DNA of 64,000 bases. Source: Clarkia xantiana subsp. parviflora. Its lineage: Eukaryota; Streptophyta; Magnoliopsida; Myrtales; Onagraceae. This document shows, one piece after another, positions 1 through 17,181 of this stretch (position 1 is its first letter; every line of letters begins with the position of its first letter). Location: contig JAPTYO010000007.1 in NCBI GenBank assembly GCA_036873135.1, forward strand, positions 23,232,763-23,296,762, written 5' to 3'. The position numbers and the translations under genes were made by a program. The notes under the pieces were generated by a model that was given only the letters and a program-made list of their open reading frames with translations, did not search any database and was not told where the DNA came from.

Positions 1-232
1 AAAGCAACAAAAATATGTTGTTTTCCACTTTCTGAAATATCAAATTTGTTGTTCATAATTTAGGCTTGTTTGATGATTAGAAACATATTTCTGTTAATAG
101 AAAAAAATTGCAAATCAACCAATCTGATAGTTAAGACATCGAATATCAATATTTTATATACGAGACAGTGGTTAACACATCATTTACAGTTGTAACTGTT
201 TTTAGTTTCTTAACTCTTGATTGTGTGGGTGA
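1..232 (+). repeat. Family A MITE-like repeat, partial, in the psbW intron
   Basis: This AT-rich stretch resembles 4514-4918 in the same orientation. Shared pieces are the 'aagcaacaaaaa' start, 'atcaaatttgttg', 'aatcaaccaatctgatag' and 'atcgaatatcaat'. It ends near 'agtttcttaactc', the degenerate counterpart of the family terminus gggttaagaac. The left edge of the window cuts it. It lies inside the intron upstream of the last psbW exon. There is no coding potential. The class is inferred from copy number and structure. Confidence 0.6.
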
Positions 233-347
233 TTACATTAAGAAAGTGGAAAAAAACATACCTTTCAGCTATAAAAAGTACTTTCTAACTGAATTAATGA
301 ATTTCACTCTTAAGTTTCACTGTTTGTAGCAATTGTATAACCTTTAG

Positions 348-664
348 ATTTGCTACTAGGGTTGCCAAAAATATCAATGAAGGGAAGAGTGCGGTGCAGT
401 GTGGAGGGAAAGCCGTCGGCCTCAGAAGGCAGCATCGGGGTGGCCATGAGCTCATTGGCAGCCATCTGTGCAGCCACGATGTCGGGTCCCGCCATGGCTC
501 TGGTCGACGAGAGGCTGAGCACTGAGGGAACAGGGCTGCCCTTCGGGTTGAGCAACAACTTGCTCGGGTGGATCCTTTTGGGTGTGTTCGGTCTCATCTG
601 GTCTTTCTACTTTGCATATGCCGGTTCGCTCGATGAAGACGAAGAGTCGGGATTGTCTCTCTAA
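348..664 (+). CDS. psbW: Photosystem II reaction center W protein, chloroplastic (last exon, 5' incomplete)
   Basis: PsbW is a small nuclear-encoded thylakoid membrane protein of photosystem II that helps stabilise PSII dimers and PSII-LHCII supercomplexes. The visible exon encodes the end of the transit region ([18 protein letters not shown]), a luminal-targeting segment ([14 protein letters not shown]) and the mature protein starting [21 protein letters not shown] single membrane helix ([20 protein letters not shown]) follows, then the acidic tail [10 protein letters not shown] and a TAA stop. Mature PsbW is nearly invariant, so recognition is strong. The acceptor is probably the AG at 346-347, with the AG at 358-359 as an alternative. 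Exon 1, with the plastid transit peptide, lies outside the window to the left. The glutathione reductase gene follows on the same strand. Confidence 0.93.
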
Positions 665-1461
665 ATGATCGAATGCTTCGATTTGATGATGCAAGTGTAG
701 AATATGGAGAGAACATATGATTGTGATGTCTCTGTTGTGTCGTTTGAAGGTTTATGTATAATATGCAGTTTAGTGTTACTCTTTGAATTGGTCTTTTTGA
801 AATCAAGTCATTCCATCACCAAAGAAAGTCACGGATATTTAAATTTTTTTGTGTTGAATTACAAATGTGTGGGTTTCAACTTGAGACTTAATGAACGCTC
901 CAGTTAAAGTTTCATTAATCTATATACTCAATTTTTTTAAGTCTTTTTAGGTATGTAGTTAAATTTATAATCGCAAACAACATTAAATATCTGCTAGTTT
1001 TATATTACTTAAGGTTCATTAAAAAAAATTGAATATTTTTTCTTAGAGAAAATAAAATTTGAAAGAATATAGTAATGTTTGTCTGTTTGGTTAAAATATA
1101 GTTGACTTTAAATGCAGTCGAATTTACGATCGTTATATATTATATTATAAAAGATAATAAATCCAATTTTAGAAAGAAAAATAAAATTATCAGATCTCAA
1201 TGTATGTAATTTGCAATAGTAAATACAGTCAGTAATTGCATACTAGTCAAAACTTTTTTACGCGCATGGGTTTTTTTTTTATCCAACAACGCACATGGAT
1301 TTTGTTCGAGGACGAAAATGAATTGAGTTTTGTTTCCCGTAGAATAAAAAAAGATTGGATAAATTGAATTAATTATGAACCCATAGATAACAATAATAAA
1401 CGCAGAAGAGCCGAAAGGTGCCACCACAAGGCCAATTTCCGCCACGAGTGGGGGACTGACA
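665..1461. other. psbW 3' flank and glutathione reductase upstream region
   Basis: This stretch is AT-rich. The first ~250 bases are probably psbW 3' UTR. No further gene is visible. The last 80 bases (about 1380-1461) become more GC-rich and pyrimidine-rich and are probably the 5' UTR of the next gene. No convincing TATA box was identified. Confidence 0.5.
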
Positions 1462-5240
<3,779 letters not shown>

Positions 5241-5898
5241 AATGAAGTGGAATCAGCACAATATATTATATCAATGTTTCTTGAAGGTGTGTTGTAATCT
5301 TGAAAATATGTTTCTTGAACTGGAATCAGCATATTTGCTTCCTTGAATTATCAGTACTTGGTAAGTAAGAGGTCTTATGACAGTACCTTATTGTTTTGGT
5401 TAGGTTTACTCCGGGCCATCCTTAAAAGTGAAGGAACCAATAACTTGTCGGACAAGACATGATATCATGCGGATGGAACCACAGATGTCGATGAAGGTTG
5501 TTGAACAATCTTTTAATTTGGTGGGATGTTATTGAGGTTAGAGATGTAGTTTATGTGGTTCTATAGTGTGTTGTAATGTAGAGATGACTTCTTGAACAGG
5601 GTAAGAAGTGTTTGTTATCCTTTCCCCCACAATTTATCACAGACACACCAAGAGTGTTGTTGCTGTTTTGATGATTTCTTGCAGTATTGTAAATTATCCA
5701 CTTTACTGTCTCTATAAACCAAACAATAAGAGAAACGGTTAAGAACCTTAAAAACAGTACTTACAACTATTATTTCCTTTTTTTTATAAACAAAACGAAA
5801 GGACAGAAAAAAGATGAAATGGGCGTTGAATCTTTAGCATAATTTAGATATTCGGAAGAAATCCGGAGTTCATATTACTAATTGTAGTCAATGTTGAT

Positions 5899-6229
5899 AT
5901 TTGGTGATTTCAGTATCACATGAGTTGATTTTTACTTTTTTCTTTAAAAAAAATATTAACATAACAAAAGTATTTTTTTAAAACTATAAATAATTCTATG
6001 GCCAAAGAAGTATTAAATAAGTCTAAATCATGTACAATAAATCTGATGTTTGTAAAAAGTGGGAAATAGTGTATTTTTTGTTGTTTTAAATTCAATTTTT
6101 GACACCAAAACTAGTCGAAATAAGTTTAATAAAACAAATCTCATAGTTGGGATATTAGTATCAACATTTAAAATTTAGGACAACGATTAGCAACATAGTC
6201 TATAATTGAGATTATTTTTATGTTCTTAA
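5899..6229 (-). repeat. Family A MITE-like repeat, inverted copy
   Basis: Read on the minus strand it starts ggggttaagaac near 6229 and runs through 'aaatgttgatactaatatcccaact', 'gtgtcaaaaattgaattt' and 'tcccactttttacaaacatc'. These align with the same steps in the 4514-4918 copy. Flanking 'ctaattgtag' (left) and 'ccaattatag' (right) could be a decayed 9-10 bp target duplication. Confidence 0.6.
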
Positions 6230-6329
6230 CCCCCAATTATAGATACCTATAAGTTTGAACGAGCAATTTAGGTATAGATGGGACTGAACACTAATTATAA
6301 ATCACTACCTGAAATTTGATCCAATTATA

Positions 6330-6400
6330 AATTGTTGTTCGAACTTTAATTTTTTTAAATTGGCTACTTGAACTCCCAATTTTAGAAAATAGTTTTTATT
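6330..6400 (-). repeat. Fragment of foldback family C
   Basis: 'aaattgttgttcgaacttt' followed by 'aaattggctacttgaactc' matches the minus-strand reading of the right arm of the foldback element at 10896-11340 ('aaattgttaccaaagcttt', 'gaattggctacatgaactt'). Only the outer arm is recognisable. The exact extent is uncertain. Confidence 0.45.
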
Positions 6401-6651
6401 CCTATTACAATTTTTGTCAAAATAGATAGAAAAATAAGCATTTGTCGGCAACATGAAGTATTTTGACCGGTACTTAAAATGAATTCAAAAATAAATTGAG
6501 ATAATTTTATTTTATTAGTACGAATATTGATTAGTATGATTTTTTTTTTCCCAACCGTATAATAATAGTTCATTCAATTTTGACCTCCAAAAAATCTTCA
6601 ATTATTTACTCTAAACAACATCGATTTATTTGTAGTTAATTTAGTAAAATT

Positions 6652-6700
6652 AATCTGTACAAATTATTATTTGGCAAAAAAAAATCTGTACAAACTATTT
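6652..6700 (+). mobile_element. Micro-retroposon insertion (LINE 3' tail only)
   Basis: 'aatctgtacaaattatta' at the left is repeated as 'aatctgtacaaactattt' at the right. Between them is only about 'ttggcaaaaaaaa' (6671-6682). A target-site duplication of ~18 bp around TTGGC plus an A-tract is what an extremely 5'-truncated LINE insertion leaves. The same tail terminates the larger LINE at 42.3 kb. Confidence 0.6.
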
Positions 6701-6972
6701 ATCATAATTTCAGAAAATTCCGAGTTTTACTAAATACATGAAGCCGTTCAAGCTCTACATAAAATGCACTATAATAAACAACACACTGAAGTTCGAGATG
6801 TATGCCTTTGTTTATCAACTAATATCTAATTAGTACATGATACATTTTATGTAATTTAATTATTGTTATCACAAATTGCACCTACCTGAATATTTTTCTT
6901 TTGTTGGTATCTTACTAACTTCCTAACCTCCCTATCAAATAATATAAAGAAAGTTCATATTTTATATATATA

Positions 6973-6999
6973 CTAGTTATTAACGCGTGCGTTGCACGC
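6973..6999 (-). mobile_element. Helitron-type 3' terminus
   Basis: On the minus strand a perfect hairpin (gcgtgc-aac-gcacgc, 6985-6999) is followed after 8 nt by CTAG (6973-6976) and then T in an AT-rich target. A GC-rich hairpin a few bases before CTRR|T defines Helitron 3' ends. The 5' TC end would be at a higher coordinate and was not located. No Rep/helicase coding is visible, so this is a non-autonomous or decayed copy. Confidence 0.55.
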
Positions 7000-8146
7000 T
7001 CATTGATCATTAAATTTCAAGATATATAATCTATCTTAAGTTTACTAATATTTATAATTAATCAAAGTAAAATATGGACAAGTTGATTCGTTGTGAGAAA
7101 CGAATCTATGTGAAAGAGAAGAACGACATAACGTAATTCAAAACATGAGAAAGAGAAGAGGATAATTAAGTAAAAAAATTACTAATGTCTTCAGTTACGG
7201 TATTAAGTTAGCCTTATAGTTAGATATATAAATGAGTTGTGTCGAGCATTACGTAGGTCATTAACGGCTCAATTGTATCTAACTCATCAACTTGAGGTGT
7301 CAAGAATGTAAACTTGTTCTTAACTACATATAGAGTCATCGATGGACAAATTTGACCTATACAATAGTAATTATATACAATATCACAATACCACAAAATT
7401 TGATTTAACAATAAAGATAAAATTAAATCACAAAAATATAAAGTTTAGACTTGAATTTACAAAAATATTTAGTTAACATTAATTAGTTGTACACAATGTG
7501 ATTGGATTAACAAATAGAAGAACTAAATTAATAGTTTGAGTCCATAAATATTGGATGATGAGTAAAATGTTATTTGTACGAGGTCAAACTTCAAGAATCA
7601 CATTTCACCCATATTTTGACTTGTTATATATATAATTTGGTAATTGGCTGATCTATGTGATAGAAAAATCTCAACATGCAGAACATATATCACTCGATCT
7701 ATATAATTCGTTGAATATTTTTTTTTATATGTAATCGAAATTTGAACGGAATGAGTATGATAGGGCTAACTTAAATTGATATGAATATTGGATTGTAAGT
7801 TAATTATAATTACTATGACATGCCGACTAAGCGACCTTAAAAAATAACAAAATTTAAATAATGATTTAGTAATAATATTAAAGATAAAATATAGTAATGA
7901 CTAAATTATGAATTTTATAAAATATAGGAATTGAATATAATATATTTTTTGTTAATAAAATGAAAAAAGTGTCAAAGATGTCTATTGGAGGTGAGGACTG
8001 AGGACCCAACCCAAATAATATATTGGTATATAGATATATAGTGTTGTAGTAGTCTAGTAGATTCAAAATTAAAGATAATCAAATTATTATTATTATTTTC
8101 TTTTGCCAAAAAGTTATTTTAAATATTAAGAAAACAAAGCTGATTC

Positions 8147-8150
<4 letters not shown>

Positions 8151-8243
<93 letters not shown>
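8151..8243. repeat. (TA)n microsatellite, ~93 bp
   Basis: An uninterrupted TA dinucleotide run with about 46 repeats. It is likely polymorphic, and assemblies often get its length wrong. It lies ~1.35 kb upstream of the Aux/IAA start. Confidence 0.95.
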
Positions 8244-8245
<2 letters not shown>

Positions 8246-8989
8246 ACTACGCTAAATAAATTTTGAATTTATGCTAAAAGAATGTTCTAATAGTGGTGAC
8301 TTGCGACCCTATGTCTATCTTACTATGTAATATTTGAACTTACTCTACTAAAAGTCTAGTATAATTAAGAGTCTAACCAATTAAATTCATTTCTACTCTC
8401 TCTTCTTATAAGTTATGACGAAGTGGTATGTAAGTCCGGCTTTTAATTACTAGATTACCATGGCGGCTGGTGACATAATTTATATAGATTTTACTAACTC
8501 TAACAATCAGTATATATTTCACGTCGATATTCATTTTTAAACCAATTACTAAGCAAACTTTATAAAGTTTTTTATAATTATATTTATGCTTCTATAATTA
8601 TTAGTTGATATATATAATATACATCGATCATAGCTGAAGTCATCGAGTAGATTCTTCAAAACCTCGATTAGTTGAAGATTTGTAACCGATTGCTAGCTCA
8701 TCATTTGCAAACACAATTAGTTGTTTTACGTAATTATATCACGATGTTGATATATATATGTGGGGTCAAGGATATGAATATTTGTTTTGGCCGCATAAAA
8801 TAATATGCTAATATCGATAACTCTAAAATTCACCCGCTACGTAATATTGAGTTTTCCGTTAGAAAAGTAGAGTATTTTCAATCAACTTTAGTGAACAGTC
8901 AACGTATAAATTGACCCGTTAATTCTATTCACTTTATTTTATATCTAATGCAGGATGTAAACTAGGTCATCGGACATTTATGAGGTGGC

Positions 8990-9593
8990 TCATAGCACTG
9001 TAATGCTGCATTATTGTATTCGCGTTGGCCATCAAGTACTCTCTCCACTACAACATGGACCCCACCATCGACCGACATCGTCCTTGCAAGGGGGACATAA
9101 GCAGCATCGATGTTCTCATGTTCGTTAGTTTGCCGCCATTAATAATGACGCACACCAACTAAACCAACCCTAATTAAACCATCCACTGTCCTACCGTTGC
9201 ACTCCGGTCCCCGACCGCCGCGCGTGGGAACCACTCCCCCCACATGGTCTGCTCCCATCTGTTCGATCCACACCACCCGGCATCAAATCTCAGCCGTCCG
9301 ATCCGTCGGTCCACAGATCCAACACAATCCAGACGGCCGTTGCTGGTCGCTGTCCCCTCAATCGATAACACCGTAGCCTTCGCTGTCCCTCATGTGACCC
9401 GACAACCATATCTGATCCGACCCGGCTGTCACACACCACCCCACGCGCGTCAGCGCGTGCTTTCTCAACCAAACTTAATAACACAATAACATTCATTTCC
9501 TATAAAAAGACTCCCTTCGTATAAACCTATCTCATCAAATCAAACCCTCTCTTCTTCTTCATCTATCAAAAAAATCACAGAAACTTCATCGTC
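8990..9593 (+). promoter_or_regulatory. Aux/IAA promoter and 5' UTR
   Basis: This interval is clearly more GC-rich than its surroundings. A TATA box (tataaaaag) lies at 9501-9509, which suggests a 5' UTR of roughly 60 nt. The CT-rich leader 'cctctcttcttcttcatc' is at 9546-9563. Two CCGACA sites (9072-9077 and 9399-9404) are TGTCGG on the minus strand, the high-affinity core bound by auxin response factors. Auxin induction is therefore plausible but inferred. The frames open here have no family resemblance. Confidence 0.5.
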
Positions 9594-10112
9594 ATGGAAT
9601 TCAAAACCGAAACGAACATCAACACATGCACCGAGCTACGACTAGGGCTTCCGGGAAGCTCCGACGAGTACCCTTCACCCTCCACGTCATCAAAAAGTTC
9701 TAACAAAAGAAATTTCTACGAAGAAGACGAAGAAACTGCTCCTCCGCCGCCCAAGGCCCAGATTGTGGGGTGGCCGCCGGTTAGGGCTTACCGGAAAAAC
9801 AACGCGAAAAAACCCGATGCTACGACTTACGTTAAGGTGAGCATGGACGGGGCGCCATATCTCCGGAAAATCGATCTCAAGATGTATGAAAGCTATCAGG
9901 AGCTTCTTAAATCACTTGAAGATATGTTCAAGATCGATGTCGGAAAATATACACAGAATCGCGGATCGGAGTTCGTGCCGACTTATGAAGATAAGGATGG
10001 TGATTGGATGCTTGTTGGAGACGTACCTTGGTATATGTTTATTTCCTCATGCAAGAAGCTAAGGATCATGAAGGGATCAGTAGAGTCTCGGGGATTTATA
10101 ACTTGCTTATAA
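9594..10112 (+). CDS. Aux/IAA transcriptional repressor (IAA1-4-like), single exon
   Basis: Aux/IAA proteins are short-lived nuclear repressors. They bind ARF factors, recruit TOPLESS, and are degraded when auxin joins them to TIR1/AFB. The 172-residue product has all canonical parts: domain [10 protein letters not shown] near residue 14 (LxLxL repression motif), degron [16 protein letters not shown] near 56, and a C-terminal PB1 domain with [17 protein letters not shown] (the invariant Lys face) and the acidic patch [16 protein letters not shown]. The Lys-Arg between domains I and II (SNKRNF) is present. It is closest in motif wording to the small IAA1-4 group. The reading frame is unbroken from ATG to TAA, whereas most Aux/IAA genes have introns in the PB1 region. 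The degron core is intact, so the protein should be auxin-labile. Confidence 0.95.
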   Translation: MEFKTETNINTCTELRLGLPGSSDEYPSPSTSSKSSNKRNFYEEDEETAPPPPKAQIVGWPPVRAYRKNNAKKPDATTYVKVSMDGAPYLRKIDLKMYESYQELLKSLEDMFKIDVGKYTQNRGSEFVPTYEDKDGDWMLVGDVPWYMFISSCKKLRIMKGSVESRGFITCL

Positions 10113-10634
10113 TAAACCGAAAAAAGGAGCGAAGAAATAGCCGAATGACAATGTTTCGTGCGATTGCGGCTGCAAATAATGTTTTTATTTGAATTAAACA
10201 TAGTATACGGCATACACACAAGCACATACATTTTTTTTTTTCTGGAGATGATTGTGTAAACACTATTATTTCTTGGTATCAATATTGATTTTTGTTGAAA
10301 TCACTCAATATTTGTGTCATTTTATACGGTGGCACGCACTTTTGGGATATGTGTGTTGAAATTCTAATATACAAAGGTTAAATCGTATAACATGTCACGT
10401 CACTATGGTTAAATGATAGAGATTTGAGTTTAGAAGCTATAAATTGATCATAAATTTCTAGAATTAATAATTTTCGTGCACGAGTTATTTAAAAGTAATA
10501 TATCGATAGTAGATTTGTGTCGATCACACATTTATGATCAAATGATTTAATTTAATGCAGGCAGGAATTATTTATTTTGTATGACTGATATATATTTTGT
10601 AGGTATTATATACGAATATATTATTAAAATGTAG

Positions 10635-10635
10635 G

Positions 10636-10668
<33 letters not shown>
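10635..10668. repeat. Poly(T) tract
   Basis: More than 30 consecutive T, ~520 bp downstream of the Aux/IAA stop. It could be the minus-strand A-tail of a retroposon, but I see no flanking duplication or body sequence, so it is listed as simple repeat only. Confidence 0.8.
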
Positions 10669-10895
10669 TAGTGAAAAATATCCATTTGAAAAATTATAGA
10701 CCTGCATTGATAACATGCCTCGTGTAGTGTTGCTCCAAACAGATATTATATACCTAACTTTATATGTCGAAATCAAACACCAAATTTGAGTATTTGAGTA
10801 CTGTAGAACCTAAACATGTGAAGGGTTTCCTTTACCTAAAACACAAGGGAAGATGATAAAATAATCTGTCCATCAAATCCAATAAAGAAAAATTT

Positions 10896-11340
10896 GGTTA
10901 ATAACCAAATTGTTAACTGAACTTGATTATTTAAACTTTTAATTTTTTGAATAGATTGTTATATTATTTATAATTTATGTTAAATTTGACAGAAAATGAG
11001 TATATTTTGATTACATGGAGTCTTTTGATATATAGCTAAAATGAATTAAATAGTACATTCAAAAAAGATTACAGTGAAATACATTTAATTTGACGTTTAA
11101 CCTCCCTCAATTTCAATGGTATGCTTCAGTTGAACGTCGAATTAAAGATATTTCACTACAATTAATATCTTATCGAATCCATCCAGAAAATTCATCAAAA
11201 GACCTTACGTATCTGGAACACGTTAATTTTCTATCCAATTTGCTCTAAATTGTAAAAGACTTAGCAATTTGCTCATGAATTGGAAGTTCATGTAGCCAAT
11301 TCTAAAAAAGTAAAGCTTTGGTAACAATTTGTAAATGGGT
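10896..11340. mobile_element. Long-inverted-repeat (foldback) MITE, family C
   Basis: The two halves are imperfect inverted copies. The inner left arm 'acagtgaaatacatttaatt' and 'tgacgttt' (11067-11098) is answered by 'gaacgtcgaattaaagatat' and 'ttcacta' (11131-11165). Further out, 'agtcttttgat' pairs with 'atcaaaagacct', and 'aaattgttaactga' with 'ttggtaacaattt'. A ~30-bp loop separates the arms. It sits just upstream of the complex I gene. There is no ORF. The superfamily is undetermined because no clear target duplication was seen. Confidence 0.55.
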
Positions 11341-11607
11341 CAAAATTTATATATCGATTTACATTTAGTTATTAATCCAAATAAAAAATCATCAAAATTC
11401 TCGAAGTAGAGAGTTGAAAATAACCAAAATCTCGACAGTATTTACGCTCTATGCCACACTGACCTGAATCGGGCCTTTTCCAAGACTAGACGTGTATGAA
11501 TTTGGGCCTCAAAAGACGGCCTCTTCTTTACATTTACTCTTCGTCTCTCCCGGAGAGCTCCGTCGGAGCCTGCTAGCAACTTCGTCTCCCAATTCTCACA
11601 TCACAAA

Positions 11608-14327
<2,720 letters not shown>

Positions 14328-15052
14328 ATATAATGAACAGGTTCTGGTGATCCTTTGAAATAATGCTAGACAAGACATGGATGATTTCTTGTTCCATTTT
14401 TCTCTTAAAATCTGTATTTGTCTGCCACCACCAGAATGATGTCTGGTAGATACTATGTTTGCTCATATGGATTGATAGATTATGCACGACCTGGGGTTAG
14501 AGATTGTGTTTAAGACTGAACTTTGACTCGAATTCAGGATCAAACTCAGTTCGGCTATACTTTATTATACTCTTTCAGTTTTATATAACCACTAATAAGT
14601 TCATAATTGTTTTTGTTTTTGCGATGTTTCTTGCTTCACACGTAAAATAATTTACACCTGCATCGGTTAAGCCCGTTTGTGGGGTTTGTATCGGAATCAA
14701 TGACCGTGAATATAGAGATGAGTTTACATAATAGAACTGATATTGATTAGTTTGCGAATAAGTAAAACTTGCACCACTAGTAAGTAGTAGCCTTAGGAGG
14801 TGATTGGGTTTATTCGTAGTTCGTACTACTAAGGCCTTCATTATTATTATTATGGATAAGAAAAAGAATAAGAGAAAAGAACTATGGGCTTTGCTTCCAC
14901 TAAGCCCAAATTTATTTATGTCAGTTGGGCCTTGAAATTGAAATCCCCAAACTGGACTTGTCATTGAAGCTAAGAGACCATAGTGGTAGGTTTTAACAAA
15001 TCGTTTAAACTTTCGGATGAGAACCTACAAAGTACAAACCGTCCAAGCTATA
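14328..15052. other. Complex I gene 3' UTR and spacer
   Basis: About 250 bases of probable 3' UTR are followed by AT-rich DNA. A minus-strand frame at 14581-14964 has no recognisable domain and biased composition, so I do not call it. Confidence 0.45.
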
Positions 15053-15378
15053 AGTAATGTTGTTAATTACTGTTTAATATTTTAAAAATGGTTAATATGT
15101 GTTTTACTTTTACCTATCAAATTGATTAATTTTCATTTTTCTTCTTCATAACATTGATAAAATAAAAATATGTTTTTTAAAAATCAAATAAGACTTAACT
15201 ATGAGCAACTAAAAAAAAATAAAGATGTTTTTATCAATTAAAACACTAATTTTAACATCAAAATAAGTCTAAATCTACCAATCTAATAATTAGAATTTAG
15301 AACACACAATATTAACATTTAAATCTTAACAAATCACAATGATTAATATCCTATATAATTATGACCATTCTTAACCTT
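15053..15378 (-). repeat. Family A MITE-like repeat, inverted copy, in the H2A.Z upstream region
   Basis: Read on the minus strand it begins 'ttaaggttaagaatggtca' and continues 'aaatgttaatattgtgtgt', 'tgttaaaattagtgtttt', 'agttgctcatagttaag', following the order of the 4514-4918 copy but diverged. It ends ~300 bp before the H2A.Z start codon, so it lies in the presumed promoter. Confidence 0.55.
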
Positions 15379-15682
15379 AAAAATTTGAAAAGCCATGAAA
15401 TTTTGGAAACTTCCCTTTCCCACCCAAACTGAACCGCCATTATTTCAGCTTTCGTTTCAAAAGGACCGGACTACCGCAGCTATCTCTCTTATCTCCCTCC
15501 GTCCCCAGTCTTTCTTGCTTCTCTCCAAGTTTTCTTCAACTGCTCCAAATTCAGGTACGCTCTTCTACGTTCGATTCTTGATTCTTTGCGCTTCCTTCAG
15601 CGAATGCTAGTCCTAATTGGCTCCTTTCCTTCCATTTGATTTGAGAAGTTTCTGGTGACTAGGTTAGGAAGTAGCAGGCGCA

Positions 15683-17181
15683 ATGGTGGGCAAGGGAGGG
15701 AAGGGACTTGTGGCCGGCAAGACCACATCGGCAGCAAACAAGGACAAAGACAGCAAGAAGCGTCCGATGTCTCGCTCTTCCCGAGCTGGCATCCAGGTAA
15801 ACCCTAATTGTTGCATCTCGGCTGTAAATTGCCACTCTCTAATTAAAATCGGCTGCAAGTTCGATAAACCTGATCTAATTCACAGCTGTATGTATGTACC
15901 ATTACGCAGCTAAGGAAGAATTATATTTTGGACCGCATTTCAGTTGACTTTGTTACGATTTGTCGCATTGATGGGAGAAATGCAGATGATGTGACGTTTA
16001 TTTAAACGAATTAGCTGTTTATAATCTCTTGTGTCAGTATTTTTCATAGAGAAGTTGTAGATAGCGCTAGATCTGGAGTCATGTTGAAATTTAGAGCTTG
16101 AAAGAATTCAAAGATCTGGGGGTTAAGCAGCGTTTGTCATGTCCAAGTTTCATATTTTTAGGGTTCCATTTATGCTTCAAGAAACACTCAGTTCCACTGC
16201 TACCAGGACATAGAATCATGTACCCTTTATTGTTCATTTATGATTTGTCCTTGATGGGGTTGATTTGGATTAGTTGTTGCGGTATAGTGATCGAGTTGCT
16301 AATATACCATCACTGCATTGCATTAAAAACTCAATTTCTAGCTTTATATGTTCGTTTATTTGGTCAAGAAAATCAAATCAAATTGCCAGTTCTGATAGGT
16401 AATCCCAGTCAAGAACTTCCAATTCATTTTAGTTGAACTCATTTTACCAATACTTTCAATTGCTATTGCACTTTAATGATTAATATTTTGCTAACGCAGC
16501 TCAAGATTCAACTATATTTTGTGTTATCAAATATATTTTCTCTTTTCCAAATTTGTTTGAACTTGAGAAGATAAAAGCTTCTTCTTTATACATGTTCTAC
16601 GGTTCTAGTAACAATAACAGGGAAACTCATTAAACTATCACTTTCAATAGCTATTGCACCTCAATGACTAATATCTCAAGATTCAACTTTGTTTTCTGTT
16701 ATCAAATCTAATTTATCTTTTCCAATTTTTGTTTGAACCAGAGAAGATACAAAGCTTCTTCTTTATACATGTTCTACAGCTCTAGTAACTATAACAAGGA
16801 AACTGCAGGGCTCTTTTCTTGTTGCTTAGACTATGATTCTCACTACATTTTTCTCTGCTGATATCCTTTGCAAATTGGTTGTAGTTTCCAGTGGGTAGGA
16901 TTCACCGCCACCTGAAGACAAGAATCTCAGCTCATGGCCGTGTTGGTGCCACTGCTGCAGTCTACTTAGCCTCCATCCTCGAGTACCTTACAGCTGAGGT
17001 TCTTGAATTGGCAGGAAATGCAAGCAAGGATCTGAAAGTGAAGAGGATAACTCCGAGACATCTGCAGCTCGCCATCAGAGGAGATGAAGAGCTCGACACT
17101 CTCATCAAAGGAACCATTGCAGGAGGCGGTGTGATTCCTCACATCCACAAGTCTCTCATCAACAAGACTGCCAAAGAATGA
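15683..17181 (+). CDS. Histone H2A.Z variant, 2 exons
   Basis: H2A.Z replaces H2A in nucleosomes near transcription starts and over inducible genes, loaded by SWR1. Exons 15683-15796 and 16885-17181 give 136 residues. The N-tail [20 protein letters not shown] is followed by [20 protein letters not shown] (intron after Gln) and the histone fold. H2A.Z-specific wording is clear: [20 protein letters not shown], the extended acidic patch [22 protein letters not shown] and the short C-terminus [11 protein letters not shown]. There is no SQEF motif (H2A.X) and no SPKK tail (H2A.W). The 5' UTR probably contains an intron (donor after 15554, acceptor near 15678). The 1,088-bp coding intron contains a tandem duplication. 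Plant paralogs HTA8, HTA9 and HTA11 are too alike to assign by eye. Confidence 0.96.
16435..16806 (+). repeat. 187-bp imperfect tandem duplication in the H2A.Z intron
   Basis: 16435-16621 and 16622-16806 are two diverged copies of one unit. Shared blocks in the same order include 'tttcaatt/agctattgcac', 'ctcaagattcaact', 'gttatcaaat', 'cttcttctttatacatgttc' and 'ctctagtaac'. The copies differ by substitutions and a ~10-bp indel, so the event is not recent. Both lie wholly in the intron. Confidence 0.85.

Larger units (their letters stand above)
5241..8989. other. Intergenic spacer: GR2 3' region and repeat-rich AT DNA
   Basis: GR2 3' UTR sequence probably runs to about 5.4-5.7 kb and may include a 3'-UTR intron (a plausible acceptor lies near 5400). 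Beyond this are repeats listed separately: family A, a family C fragment, a micro-retroposon insertion, a Helitron-type end and a (TA)n tract. No reading frame here has a recognisable product. Confidence 0.5.

Noticed and set aside
8990..9496. Frames on both strands in the GC-rich block before the Aux/IAA gene.
   Set aside because: No domain. They coincide with the promoter and TATA region of the downstream gene, and the composition explains the lack of stops.
10635..10668. Poly(T) as the tail of a processed Aux/IAA retrocopy.
   Set aside because: A retrocopy of the plus-strand gene would leave poly(A) on the plus strand, not poly(T), and no flanking target duplication was seen.
14581..14964. 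127-codon minus-strand frame between the complex I and H2A.Z genes.
   Set aside because: Low-complexity composition (Ile, Phe, Leu and Ser runs), no family resemblance and no supporting gene structure.
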